Source: Brevibacillus fluminis (GTDB lineage Bacteria; Bacillota; Bacilli; Brevibacillales; Brevibacillaceae). Taken from it: a stretch of DNA of 64,000 nucleotides. Every line of letters begins with the position of its first letter. Position 1 is the stretch's first letter. The stretch lies in NCBI RefSeq assembly GCF_003710825.1, contig NZ_RHHQ01000003.1, forward strand, positions 267,418 to 331,417, read 5' to 3'. Made by a program: the position numbers and the translations under genes. Under the pieces are notes generated by a model. It worked only from the letters and a program-made list of their open reading frames with translations, searched no databases and had not been told where the DNA came from. Below are positions 34,301 through 43,240 of the stretch, one piece after another.

Positions 34301-34462
34301 TTCATCATATGCAACACCACGATTCTGCACTTTCGTACCTGCAGTCTGCTTATACATCTTAATCGGGTGATGCGTAGCTAGAAACAGATGCCGTTGTACG
34401 TGTAAAGCATCCGTATCCAAAACTTTATGAATCTGCTCAGTTTGCCAGCAAACATGTGACAT
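31352..34462 (-). CDS. dpdH: DpdH, large P-loop ATPase
   Basis: About 1036 residues. Walker A GESGTGKS lies at residues 74-81, followed by a Walker B-like ELVLLIEDFTVLQG; a cysteine cluster CVELECPMIHQC follows. The C-terminal half is helical, with a central Ser/Thr-rich linker. ATG 34462 overlaps the dpdG stop by one base (TGATG) and has AGGAGG ten bases upstream. A second protein in this window (45308-48490) has the same plan at the same positions, so the two are paralogues. Confidence 0.85.
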   Translation of the reverse strand: MSHVCWQTEQIHKVLDTDALHVQRHLFLATHHPIKMYKQTAGTKVQNRGVAYDEVEFLQDFITKKEYIFVPILGESGTGKSHLVRWLDAQIPKEGRKVLLIPRLTNLKDIILMILKDLEEPEFEDFRQRVRQSTGNVSFGQAKEMLLNNITLAIGPNGNHSIERLDDLELHLMENLPHLFRDPALFQEWLKEGGVIHQLASHIIGGNGGRLNERREFSIQDLPLNITFIDKASQDAKSIYADLVGDYELQQKAVEWLNLNLDSAISAMLNLSSTDLIKLMKQVRAALARKNIELVLLIEDFTVLQGIDYQLLDALIYKQADNDGEEQLCDMRVALGCTTGYFQRFEDTVLTRTDFRVILDVDEELLKSGDVERFAARYLNVLRMPEDRIKQWFDEEGIGKPLRSACVELECPMIHQCHEAFGQIDGIGLYPFNDASIHTMYKRSTKEENFNPRLMISKVLRYITENYAESIKEGTFPSTALFDHFGGKTVNRLSTMAKNEIERKDPVDYDRRHTLIELWTNEYEVTNLHPFVHESFKLPLLNIRENVQKEVEKVEPNLISEATKDPTDPTNNHGLNDLSVKDQVKGADTTSTLSSVNPPKSSLNQLPQNVEQKIRTIDEWVNEGKLSQNLTQELRELVFDSLNDYIQWDIERINHKWFQDSGLWSKKSINFTSQSTQMGTGPILLHLPQKESEWKDTALVLQGLIYFSHFKHWEFRQGAEYLRFVARYLNKWSETVLAQFREIPLDDGPWNPLPIATEVLVVTAAMSGIVSNNSSENLISSMFDPITQQDGIRTSEWDKVLRTLLQHREEISKFALSRLAIKKGDTGRVRVIDSSKIINQLATLSLENLTTPPTDRVNAFDRLVRCSELLQKSLLKAIETEHQDKKEWVVRIREVLGDKFNGKKVANQVKQAYKSAISTASLRGEGPKIEAAITGLESRPIDQFVKKLNAMEGNTPLELVIGLGQLPVAQMTEVENHVKILEKFLDESTSKIERDLNELQNNEAVMELEKVKVEINDHLKLITACFDSIRKGGTTC

Positions 34463-35337
34463 CAATGATTCGCCTCCTGTGCGCACCAGGTTATTTCTGA
34501 ATAACGATATGTTTCCTGATTCTCAGTAAACAAATATACATCAGCATCAGATTTTTTCTCTAGACGAATCAATTTCTCGTCATGAAGACGCATAAACGCG
34601 AATGATGTTACTTGCGAAAGTTGACCCTCACGTAAATTTTCTACTCCGAACTGTTGAGTCAACCACTCGCGATATCTGCCACGTTCAAATACTGGACAAA
34701 TCTCGGCCAATCGCTTTATTATCGTATCAATATTATGCGTACGCTTGTCTCGGAATAAGGTTGGTAAGTAATAACGAATGACATGTGAAGGATCGGGCAA
34801 TAAATATTTTTGAATTCGCGAAGCAAAACCTAGATACATTACCCAATCTTCGAATTGTCCATAACGCGCGTCACTTGAACAGTCCAATTTTGTGTTCAAT
34901 TGCTTCAAGAGGGACTCTTCGACCGATGCCCAGTTACCAGGAGCCTTGTACGGATTTTGTGACATATACCAAGCAATGACTTTTACTAAATCTTCATTAT
35001 TATTGTTTTCATCATTCGCTTGTGACATGATCTTTTCCCTAATCGCATTCGGCAAGGCAACATCGACAGAATCGCTCAAAAGCAATTCGGATGGTACTTG
35101 ATCAGAGATGGATAGAATCCCAGCACTTTCTTGATGTATAAGGCCGAGGGTGATCACTTCTGGAATTGTCGCTCCGATAAAATCAGTTTCATTTCGATCC
35201 TTTGATGCAAATGCCTGTGGAGCAAGCAATCGTTTCAAAAGGTCCATTTCGATTCGCTTATCAGGCATTTGCAAGATTAACGAATATATTGCATAGACTC
35301 TGCTCGGCGATGCTTGAGCGTTTTTCAACAAACTCAT
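34462..35337 (-). CDS. dpdG: DpdG, Dpd restriction component
   Basis: A 291-residue protein, probably winged-helix at the N-terminus (SRVYAIYSLILQMPDKRIEM, IPEVITLGLIHQE) and helical after. It lies directly before the ATPase DpdH, as the similarly sized protein at 48504-49226 lies before the DpdH-like ATPase. In Salmonella dpdG is linked to the restriction-like effect. Its start overlaps the dpdF stop by four bases. Confidence 0.78.
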   Translation of the reverse strand: MSLLKNAQASPSRVYAIYSLILQMPDKRIEMDLLKRLLAPQAFASKDRNETDFIGATIPEVITLGLIHQESAGILSISDQVPSELLLSDSVDVALPNAIREKIMSQANDENNNNEDLVKVIAWYMSQNPYKAPGNWASVEESLLKQLNTKLDCSSDARYGQFEDWVMYLGFASRIQKYLLPDPSHVIRYYLPTLFRDKRTHNIDTIIKRLAEICPVFERGRYREWLTQQFGVENLREGQLSQVTSFAFMRLHDEKLIRLEKKSDADVYLFTENQETYRYSEITWCAQEANH

Positions 35338-37862
35338 AAGCCGACCTCCTGTTTAAATGCATCATATCGATAGTTCCGAATATCAAGACTATCACTTAGG
35401 CGTTGTCCTATCCGTAAAGGGTGATCCATATCTTCTGGGATCATAAAAATAGTAGGATACTCTCGTACATTCTCACTCTTTAACCATCGATATACCATTT
35501 CATTATCCGTTCTACATTCGTGTATCACGAGCGTAGGTATTTTCCACTTAACTCTGGTAAGAGCATTGTATTCATGCATTTTACTGGTAAATAATATGTA
35601 TCGATCCGAGAGTGTTACATCTTCCCTCAACCAATTTAAAATGTTTTCTGATGCAACGATATGTTTAATCCCTTGGTTTACAAACCAATAAACCATTCTC
35701 AGCATAGACAGTTTTTCTGACATCCCAATTGTTTGCTTTCCGCCATTCCCAGATTCTCGTAACAACACCAACTGATGGGAAGCGGGATCTAAATAACGAC
35801 GTAATAACCCAGTTATAGTATCAAATGGAGGCCATTGCAGTGGATATCTATTAAGGGCCGGACTGCCAGGTTTGCGGTGTTCAAGTCTACATGCAGGACA
35901 TCCACCACAAGCAGGGGCAACATATACTTCCCTCCTTAAATAGTCCTGGTTCATACTAGGTTGGATCGAATAAATCTCTTTAAGTAGGTTAGAGATACAT
36001 TCTCCACTTTTTAATAATCTCTCCATCAACGAAAACTCATCTCTATCTGATCGCTTACTACTTTTACGATACTGTTCTACTTCCTCCCAAAATTCATCTC
36101 CCATATGATCATGCCGTAACATTCGCACGATCCTCCAATGATTTTCTTCTCCCTCTTCGGAGGCTCCAATATCTTCCCAATCAAATTCAAGCACACCCAT
36201 CCTACTCAGCATCGTCAGAGTTCGGAGATGCCATTGCTCATTGTAATCATTTTTCTGATCAATTCGATCTGGATCAATTCCTGAAGATATCGTGACAGGA
36301 AGAAGAAACTTATCCGGCGCTTCGGGGATAGTACGTTTATTTGTAAACATCCTCTCCCAACGTGGTCTCCCCTTTTCTATACTAATCAACCTAGGTGCAC
36401 TCATTTTTCTAGCCAGTTGAATATCGTCGTAATCATAAAGCATAAGTGACATACAGGCACGACCATCTCGTCCTCCTCGCCCTACTTCTTGGTAAAAACG
36501 ATCAATGCTCTCAGGAACACAAGCGTGAATCACTGCACGGACCTCTCCCTGATCTACACCAAGTCCAAAGGCCGATGTCGCTACAACGATATCAATTCTT
36601 CGATGATGCCAATCTTCGATGATAGCTTCACGTTCGTTCTGTTTGGTATCACCATGAAATACACGTACCCTGTTGTAACCTTCAGTACGAATCTCTGAGA
36701 ACAGTTTGATGGCATGCTTCACTTCAGTTGTATAAACGATGAGAGGACGAGGCAAGTAATCTATGGACTCGATTAATCGCTCTTTTTTTTCATTTTGATT
36801 GGTACACTTCGCCTGCCAATAAGCAGGCTCTGGTCTCAGTGTGACTGCAGAGTATGAATCGAAAATACCAGGCCCAGCAAACAATGTTTCGAGTGTATCA
36901 AGACATGACTCCGTTACAGTGGCTGAGAGGAGCAGTGTTCGGAATGGTTCAAGTGCTTTTCTCAGCATCATTCGTCTCCATCCAGCCAATTCTTGAAAGG
37001 CTGGTCGGAAACTATCTCCCCATGAATCAACGGTGTGCGCCTCATCGATAACTAACATTTTGAAATACCCTTTTTTAGCTGCTACTTGAAGTGAAAAATC
37101 TAGCGCCTGCATTACACTTTCTGGCGATGCAAATACAACCCTTTGGGTACCATTCATAATTCTTGAACGGATGGCATCATTCTCTGATAGACGAGAATTA
37201 CTAGAAAAATATGCCGATTCATGATTAATAAAAGGCATAAGTGCTCGTTCCTGATCAAGAGCAAGTGCCACCGTGGGTACTACCACAACTGTAACTCCCT
37301 CCTGCTTAGAGAAAAGTAAGGCAGGTAGTTGTCCGCATAAGCTTTTTCCCGATCCAGTAGGAAGGTTAATTAAGATTGTTGCATTATTTGGTGATGTTAA
37401 GATCGTCCTTATGGCGTCCCTTTGCGGGGCACATCTATAGGACTGTCTCCCTACCTCGGTAAGAAACGGGTCTCCACTCACCTCCTTCAGATGGCTACGA
37501 TGAATTAGTCCAAACAGAGGTCTATCTGGTTCCTCTCCTTTAGAATGGGGCAACCATTGAGGAGACCATGGTAAAGCATACAAGAGGTAGCAATCGTCCC
37601 GTTCCTCGAAGATAACCATGCCCATTTTCTCGTATATTTCTCGGTCTGGCCATTTTTGTGTTCTAGGCACTTTTAGTATGCAACGATCAACTCCATTTTT
37701 TTCTGCTTCATGACGAATCACTCCTCTGATTAACGCGGCAAGATCTCTTCCCTGTGCACCTTCTTTAACTGCTTGAAAAAGTCTTATGTAAAATGGATTT
37801 TCAAACTGTGGTAAATACCTATCATCCTCTAACCAAGTCGTTAATTCATCCCAATCGTTCAA
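35334..37862 (-). CDS. dpdF: DpdF, RecQ-like DNA helicase
   Basis: An 842-residue superfamily 2 helicase of RecQ type: Walker A PTGSGKS at 168-174, DEAH at 273-276, LLLSATVTES, FGLGVDQGEVRAVIH, and motif VI YQEVGRGGRDGR. A RecQ-type cysteine cluster CGGCPACRLEH follows (zinc). The N-terminal 140 residues are not part of RecQ. It overlaps dpdE and dpdG by four bases each. In Dpd loci DpdF is the RecQ-like helicase; it presumably unwinds DNA during restriction. Confidence 0.9.
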   Translation of the reverse strand: MNDWDELTTWLEDDRYLPQFENPFYIRLFQAVKEGAQGRDLAALIRGVIRHEAEKNGVDRCILKVPRTQKWPDREIYEKMGMVIFEERDDCYLLYALPWSPQWLPHSKGEEPDRPLFGLIHRSHLKEVSGDPFLTEVGRQSYRCAPQRDAIRTILTSPNNATILINLPTGSGKSLCGQLPALLFSKQEGVTVVVVPTVALALDQERALMPFINHESAYFSSNSRLSENDAIRSRIMNGTQRVVFASPESVMQALDFSLQVAAKKGYFKMLVIDEAHTVDSWGDSFRPAFQELAGWRRMMLRKALEPFRTLLLSATVTESCLDTLETLFAGPGIFDSYSAVTLRPEPAYWQAKCTNQNEKKERLIESIDYLPRPLIVYTTEVKHAIKLFSEIRTEGYNRVRVFHGDTKQNEREAIIEDWHHRRIDIVVATSAFGLGVDQGEVRAVIHACVPESIDRFYQEVGRGGRDGRACMSLMLYDYDDIQLARKMSAPRLISIEKGRPRWERMFTNKRTIPEAPDKFLLPVTISSGIDPDRIDQKNDYNEQWHLRTLTMLSRMGVLEFDWEDIGASEEGEENHWRIVRMLRHDHMGDEFWEEVEQYRKSSKRSDRDEFSLMERLLKSGECISNLLKEIYSIQPSMNQDYLRREVYVAPACGGCPACRLEHRKPGSPALNRYPLQWPPFDTITGLLRRYLDPASHQLVLLRESGNGGKQTIGMSEKLSMLRMVYWFVNQGIKHIVASENILNWLREDVTLSDRYILFTSKMHEYNALTRVKWKIPTLVIHECRTDNEMVYRWLKSENVREYPTIFMIPEDMDHPLRIGQRLSDSLDIRNYRYDAFKQEVGL

Positions 37863-40800
37863 AATCTGCCCCCTCCTCGTTGAGTTTGCTTCCGCAAAGG
37901 TTTATCCGACAGAACTAAAAACCCTGCTGCATCTAAATGAACCTTTGGATTTTCAATTCCTTTCAAAATTACTTCGTACAACTCATCGTCAAATACTTCC
38001 TTTTTCCCCCACATACTTTCATAATTGTTCCTCAACTCTAATTGGGTTTTCATATATCCAAAATAAGATCGTGCACGGTCTGTGTTTTGCTTGCATAACT
38101 CTTGGAAGGAAGTATCCGAAAGTAAATACCTATGTGAATTTTCTGCTGCTTTTTGACAAATATTTTCCCAGGTCCCTGAACTAAAAGTGCTCCTAATCCT
38201 TCCTAGTCTTTCTTTAATAATATTGGTATCGTTCCCCCCCTCTTCAACATCGAAAAATGGCGTTTCAAGAAGATCACGATATGTAGAATTTGCAATATTA
38301 CCTTGGTAGTCAAGTAGAATCGAAATGTAAGTCGGTTCAAAAAACTTATCAAGCAATCGTCTATACGCTTTTGATTGATTATCATCTCCACGAGAAGATA
38401 TAAGACTATTCAACGGTTCAGTGTCACCCTCCACTATATAGTGAAGCCGGAAACCTAACCAGTCTTGGTCCCTCCCTCTCCATGAAGGAACTGTTCGCCA
38501 AAACGCATATGTCTGCCCTCGGTCATCCCAACGTAAATATTCACTTAATGTGTCAAAGAATGGCTCACCTATCCGAAACAGTTTTGTATTTTTTAAATCG
38601 ATTGATTGTTCTCGACTAAAACATCCTGGGATGTTCATTTGATCATGCAGAGTCTGAAGGTGTGAACGTGGCACTAAAGTACTAGGTGTTCCCTCATACA
38701 AAACTTGACTGAAATGAGTCCCTCTTATTTTGTCAAACTTAAGTGCTTCACAAATCCAAGGTTCGACGGAATCTTGGATCTTTTGTGGATTGCGCTCATA
38801 ACTAACTAATTGCTCCAAAAATGAAGTTGCCTGATTTTCACGTGCATCAATTTCATCAATTACTTGTTGCTCTGCAATATTAACTTTTTCCTCTTGGATA
38901 GTTAGCCGAATATTTTCAGTTTCAACTTCTAATCCCTCAATGCCATGTACATATAAGCATCGAAGAATAGTGGGCATATGTTTATCGACAAAGAATTGAA
39001 GTGAAGAAATTGACGAACGATAAATATCAAGCCCCTTATCCATAAGATTATGCCAAGCAAATTGAAAGTTTACCGTTGCATCCGGTCCCGTTAAAACGGA
39101 CATCTGAAATGGTTTCGTTCTCCCCAAACGATCTAATCTACCTATTCGTTGTTCTAATCGATTCGGGGACAGCGGTAAGTCATAATGAATCATGTGGTCC
39201 GCAAATTGAAAATTTCTCCCTACCTCTCCTGTACTATCACAAATTAACACTTCACAGGACTGATTATTCTGAAATGAATTCGTTACAAACTCGATCTCTT
39301 CTCTTTCCATTCCAGAATGATAAGCCCCTACCGTTTCAGTTCCAAGATTATGCCTAAGGTATTCAAGGAGATCCTCGCATACCCTGGTAAATTGAGTGAA
39401 GATAATAATTTTTTTAGGAATTTCTCGGTTGCGAAATGATTTATCTTGTATACTCTTGATTATCTCAAGCAGTAGCAGCTTTTTATCCCCTTCTTCGCTT
39501 GGGTATTTAAATACTTCAATCATCCTGTCGAGCAATTCCAGTTCACCAAGAAAATATGGTGAACTGGCTAAGAGAGTCAATATTTCATCCGGAAAAACTC
39601 CGTCTAAGCTTCGTTCAACCTTTTTTGCTCTACGAGTATTAACAACTTTCTGGAACAAATCTTCATCACAACCGGCCGCTTCTATGAGGGTTAGCCAAAT
39701 ACGGAAATTTACAGATTCACGCGTCTCTACTTCTTTCCACAACTCTCTTTCCGCTGCCCATGCCTCATACCTGTATTCATCAAGTAATTTATGTAATTGT
39801 ACTGTCCGTTCGTCTAGATCGAACTCCTCAGTTACTTTGTTCTCCCCTCGACTATGTCTAAACAGATCCTGCACATTCTCCCTACGATTCCTTAGCATTC
39901 TACGGTGCAATCGATACGTTTCCGAAATATGCACTCGTATCCGCCTAATTAGATCACGGCGTTCTTCTTCACCAAACCGGTCTAATCCAATCTCCAATTC
40001 AACCAAGTGACTTTCAAGTATTGGATCGTTATTAAAACGTGATCGAAGGTTTGATATCCCCCGTTTCAGCATAAATGGTTTACTGTCTTCCCGAAATGAT
40101 AGTAAGCTTTTTCCAACCTCTTGACGGAAAGTTACCTTGCGTCTAAAAGCATCCAGTTCATCAAGTTTGTAGTTATCTGGATCTAGTAGATGCAGCATTG
40201 ATAAGAATTCATGTTCGTTGTTAAGGACAGGTGTAGCCGACAATAACAAAAGGACGTGTGCCCTATGGCAAAGTAGTTTTAGTTGTTCATATCGTCCTTT
40301 TTCCTTTATTCCGCTGGTAAGTCCCAATTTAGCTACTTCATGTGCCTCGTCGATAATCACAATATCCGGATATGATCCAGAGTAAGAATGAAACAATTCA
40401 ACCGAGGTAAACTCGACACGCCCTTCAAACTGTTCGATTTGAAACCTATGCTTTAACTCTTCATTCCATTGCGTAATTAAAAATGAAGGGACAATTACAA
40501 GTGCCCTCATCCTGGGATCATCGAGAAGCATCTGGCGAAGGATCACACCAGTTTCTATCGTCTTTCCTAAACCAACTTCATCGGCCAGTAAGTAACGTGG
40601 CACTGGATCTTCAAGAACACGCCGAACCACTTCGACTTGGTGAGGCATCAAAGAAATATTGGACGATATAAGGCCTGCCATCCCTTTTGCAGCAGCTCGT
40701 TGCTCCATTAATGTCATTAAAAAATTTGTTCTCCTAATATGGAAAAACGCAGTTTCCTGACCTAAAATTGAGAGGACATCAGTCGGAATTGGGACTGAGT

Positions 40801-41128
40801 CCTCACATCTGACTAGCAAATCCTTTTCAGGTATGTATTTAGAAAACGTATCAGGGAAATCAACCTCATATTCTCTGTCGATTACTCTCAATGCTCGTCC
40901 CATAATCCATCGCTCTTCTTTAGCAAAATAATAGTAGCATCGAGTCTGACTTTTAAGCACTGTAGCCTTAACTTCCTTAACTGGATAAGTGAGCGTTTCT
41001 TGTTTATGTATGGAATGAAAATAGGTTACTTGTGCGAATTGTTTATCTGGTGAGATCGAGGTTAACTTTCCAATTCCTCTAGAATTTGATAATACAGTTA
41101 CAAATGAACCCACAGGAATATTCACCAT
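37859..41128 (-). CDS. dpdE: DpdE, SNF2/RapA-like ATPase
   Basis: A 1089-residue SNF2-family translocase. N-terminal small beta domains (VGSFVTVLSNSRGIGKLTSI, FAQVTYFHSIHKQET) recall the Tudor-like start of RapA. Walker A DEVGLGKT is at 183-190 and DEAH at 260-263, with LLSATPVLNN, and motif VI RLEQRIGRLDRLGR. It is first in the E-F-G-H-I-J-K-D operon and DpdE is the SNF2-like member of known clusters, required for the restriction-like effect. It may sense unmodified DNA by sliding. The upstream leader contains a terminator. Confidence 0.9.
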   Translation of the reverse strand: MVNIPVGSFVTVLSNSRGIGKLTSISPDKQFAQVTYFHSIHKQETLTYPVKEVKATVLKSQTRCYYYFAKEERWIMGRALRVIDREYEVDFPDTFSKYIPEKDLLVRCEDSVPIPTDVLSILGQETAFFHIRRTNFLMTLMEQRAAAKGMAGLISSNISLMPHQVEVVRRVLEDPVPRYLLADEVGLGKTIETGVILRQMLLDDPRMRALVIVPSFLITQWNEELKHRFQIEQFEGRVEFTSVELFHSYSGSYPDIVIIDEAHEVAKLGLTSGIKEKGRYEQLKLLCHRAHVLLLLSATPVLNNEHEFLSMLHLLDPDNYKLDELDAFRRKVTFRQEVGKSLLSFREDSKPFMLKRGISNLRSRFNNDPILESHLVELEIGLDRFGEEERRDLIRRIRVHISETYRLHRRMLRNRRENVQDLFRHSRGENKVTEEFDLDERTVQLHKLLDEYRYEAWAAERELWKEVETRESVNFRIWLTLIEAAGCDEDLFQKVVNTRRAKKVERSLDGVFPDEILTLLASSPYFLGELELLDRMIEVFKYPSEEGDKKLLLLEIIKSIQDKSFRNREIPKKIIIFTQFTRVCEDLLEYLRHNLGTETVGAYHSGMEREEIEFVTNSFQNNQSCEVLICDSTGEVGRNFQFADHMIHYDLPLSPNRLEQRIGRLDRLGRTKPFQMSVLTGPDATVNFQFAWHNLMDKGLDIYRSSISSLQFFVDKHMPTILRCLYVHGIEGLEVETENIRLTIQEEKVNIAEQQVIDEIDARENQATSFLEQLVSYERNPQKIQDSVEPWICEALKFDKIRGTHFSQVLYEGTPSTLVPRSHLQTLHDQMNIPGCFSREQSIDLKNTKLFRIGEPFFDTLSEYLRWDDRGQTYAFWRTVPSWRGRDQDWLGFRLHYIVEGDTEPLNSLISSRGDDNQSKAYRRLLDKFFEPTYISILLDYQGNIANSTYRDLLETPFFDVEEGGNDTNIIKERLGRIRSTFSSGTWENICQKAAENSHRYLLSDTSFQELCKQNTDRARSYFGYMKTQLELRNNYESMWGKKEVFDDELYEVILKGIENPKVHLDAAGFLVLSDKPLRKQTQRGGGRF

Positions 41129-41431
41129 TTTATCCTCCGCGTCTTTGGAATCAGTTAGGGAAACCTTCTTATAAAAAAAACCCTACTGCAGGAGTAGAGT
41201 TTTATATTAAATTTGCACTAACCTCTCCTATAAATTTCCTTCCATTATAGTATAAACGTACCAAAATATTGTTATATGGTCAACTTAGTTTAATTTATTT
41301 TATCTATCAGTACGTCTCATACTGACTTTAAATTTTCTCTCTGATCATCAACACACATAACTAGTACTATTTCCTTTTTCGGAAATTAAATACCTATCAT
41401 TTATCTACTGAAAAGATCACCGATTCCTTTT
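41129..41431. promoter_or_regulatory. Leader of the dpdE operon with terminator and weak promoter signal
   Basis: The gap holds the terminator at 41171-41198 and a candidate -10 TATAAT (minus strand, 41244-41249) with no good -35 at 17 bp. If that is the promoter, the transcript would pass through the terminator before dpdE, a possible attenuator. If not, the terminator simply ends the queC transcript. Confidence 0.35.
41171..41198 (-). terminator. Intrinsic terminator between queC and dpdE
   Basis: CCCTACT (41180-41186) pairs with AGTAGAG (41192-41198), one G-T pair, followed in the minus direction by eight T. It lies only about 45 bases before the dpdE start. Confidence 0.75.
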
Positions 41432-42085
41432 CTAGGTACTACTTAAATATTCATCCAAACCTTTTTTCCTCAATTTACAAGATGGGCATTCTCCACATCC
41501 ATCAGCAATTATGCCATTGTAACACGTAAGTGTCTTATATCTTACAAAGTCTAAGACTCCTAATTGATCTGCAAGGGCCCAAGTCTGTGCTTTGTTTAAC
41601 CACATAAGCGGCGTATCAATAATGAACTGGTAATCCATCGCTAAGTTAAGAGTAACATTCAATGATTTTATGAAAACATCTCGGCAATCCGGGTAACCAC
41701 TAAAATCCGTTTCACAAACCCCAGTCACAATATTCCTTGCACCAACTTGTTTGGCAAGTATTGCTGCAAAAGAAAGAAAAAGTAGGTTTCGTCCATCAAC
41801 AAATGTTGTAGGTAATTTTCCTTCCTCGCTTTTGATTTCTATATCCTTCCGAGTAAGTGCATTTGGAGCAAGTTGATTAAGAAGAGACATGTCCAGGATA
41901 TGATGCTTAATTGAAAGTTCTTTAGCAATATCTGATGCACAATCCAACTCAAATCGATGTCTTTGTCCATAGTTAAATGTAACAGTCTCAACTTCTTTAA
42001 AACGATTCAATGCCCAAAATAAACAAGTTGTACTATCTTGACCACCACTAAATACAACTATCGCTTTTCCAGTCTTCATCACCAT
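41432..42085 (-). CDS. queC: QueC, 7-cyano-7-deazaguanine (preQ0) synthase
   Basis: It converts 7-carboxy-7-deazaguanine and ammonia to preQ0 using ATP. The PP-loop SGGQDSTT is near residue 11, and the zinc-binding [13 protein letters not shown] near the C-terminus. About 217 residues, normal for QueC. ATG 42085 is chosen: AAGGAGAG lies upstream; the longer frame from 42109 overlaps that site. FolE, QueD and QueE are not in the window, so the first steps must come from elsewhere. Its place in a Dpd locus means preQ0 supply for DNA modification. Confidence 0.95.
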   Translation of the reverse strand: MVMKTGKAIVVFSGGQDSTTCLFWALNRFKEVETVTFNYGQRHRFELDCASDIAKELSIKHHILDMSLLNQLAPNALTRKDIEIKSEEGKLPTTFVDGRNLLFLSFAAILAKQVGARNIVTGVCETDFSGYPDCRDVFIKSLNVTLNLAMDYQFIIDTPLMWLNKAQTWALADQLGVLDFVRYKTLTCYNGIIADGCGECPSCKLRKKGLDEYLSST

Positions 42086-42219
42086 TTCCACTCTCCTTAT
42101 TGAAGTCATACGTTTGGTATATCAAATTACGACCATTACAAGGTGTTAATATCCTGAAATTGCACTAATGCAATCGTTACTATACATGATTGAAAGATAA
42201 TTTAGTGATCTTCTTTGCC

Positions 42220-43155
42220 CTATGGTACTACTACATTACTGTGACATAAAAGAGCATACTGAAGCCCTACTCTTCTTCTTCTTGCTGAATAGTTGCCCCT
42301 TGCATTAGTTTCAACAACCACATTCCATATCGGATTTCTCACCAACCTGCTTAAACACTTGCGAATACTTTCTGGTTTGATAACCCCCCCGAGAGGACCA
42401 TTACAAAGATATTCATAGATATCCTTCACCTGAATAAATTCGTTCGACATCAATACAGTGTGAGCAACAAAAAATTCTGTTTGTGTAAGTGGTTCTCTCC
42501 TATCCTGGTAAACCAGTTCTCGTTTTTGCTGTGTAATACATATTAATACATCGCAATCCCCTTTTGATTCTTGCTCTTTATAAAAGAAATCCTCTGATAT
42601 TGGTTCACTGCCGGTTGACGTCACCTTTATATAAAGATATTGTGTCAACATTTCTTCACTGTCGACAAGCATCCGATCGGCATAATTGGCGATTATCTTA
42701 CTATCGAATGAAGCATATTTACTGGATTCCAAATAATTTACTTCCTTGATAGCATCCTTTGCCATTAATATTCCGCAGTTAACCGTAAAAATTTGCGCTA
42801 TTAGCGTCTGCGTATCACTTAATCCTTGTTCTCGATTCCCATCTAGTGCCCGTTTAAAAAAACATGCCGATTCAATATATTTTCCACTTCCATAAAGGAT
42901 ATGGGCATAACGGTAATTAGCAATTGGATGATTACTTTGAAGACGGAGAGCCTTTTCAAGATATCGCTTTGCGGAATTTGGATCGGGCCTATCCGACATC
43001 TTAAAGGACTCTCCGAATAATACATAAAGTGATACAAGAGATTCTCTATAAATTTTACTATCAACCTGGTCTCCGCGTTTTAGTGCAGCGTTCAATTTCT
43101 CCCGCAACGCCTTTTCTTCATGATACGGTACAAATTCTTTTTCTTCTTCGATCAT
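42220..43155 (-). CDS. TPR protein with C-terminal winged helix (putative regulator)
   Basis: A 311-residue protein. Residues about 60-115 contain TPR-like helices (AKRYLEKALRLQSNHPIANY, YIESACFFKRALDGN). The C-terminal 90 residues look like an OmpR-type winged helix (LTQTEFFVAHTVLMSNEFIQ, then PESIRKCLSRLVRNP). It is divergent from the metallopeptidase gene, with a 19-bp palindrome just upstream of its own ribosome site (AGGAGG), the layout of an autoregulated switch. I know no named family. Confidence 0.68.
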   Translation of the reverse strand: MIEEEKEFVPYHEEKALREKLNAALKRGDQVDSKIYRESLVSLYVLFGESFKMSDRPDPNSAKRYLEKALRLQSNHPIANYRYAHILYGSGKYIESACFFKRALDGNREQGLSDTQTLIAQIFTVNCGILMAKDAIKEVNYLESSKYASFDSKIIANYADRMLVDSEEMLTQYLYIKVTSTGSEPISEDFFYKEQESKGDCDVLICITQQKRELVYQDRREPLTQTEFFVAHTVLMSNEFIQVKDIYEYLCNGPLGGVIKPESIRKCLSRLVRNPIWNVVVETNARGNYSARRRRVGLQYALLCHSNVVVP

Positions 43156-43177
43156 TCAGTTTTTTTCCTCCTCTTCA

Positions 43178-43196
43178 GTGTGACAACGTGTCACAC
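43178..43196. promoter_or_regulatory. Perfect 19-bp palindrome, likely operator
   Basis: GTGTGACA-ACG-TGTCACAC lies between the divergent regulator and peptidase genes, 22 bases from the regulator start and 44 from the peptidase start. A dimeric DNA-binding protein, most likely the winged-helix protein beside it, would bind here. Confidence 0.7.
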
Positions 43197-43240
43197 AGCC
43201 CCTTTACACTTTAAGTAACAAATACAAAGGGGTTGACAAC

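Noticed and set aside
39396..40010. Plus-strand open frame of 204 codons
   Set aside because: Shadow of dpdE on the other strand: Ser/Arg-rich, no ribosome site, no domain.
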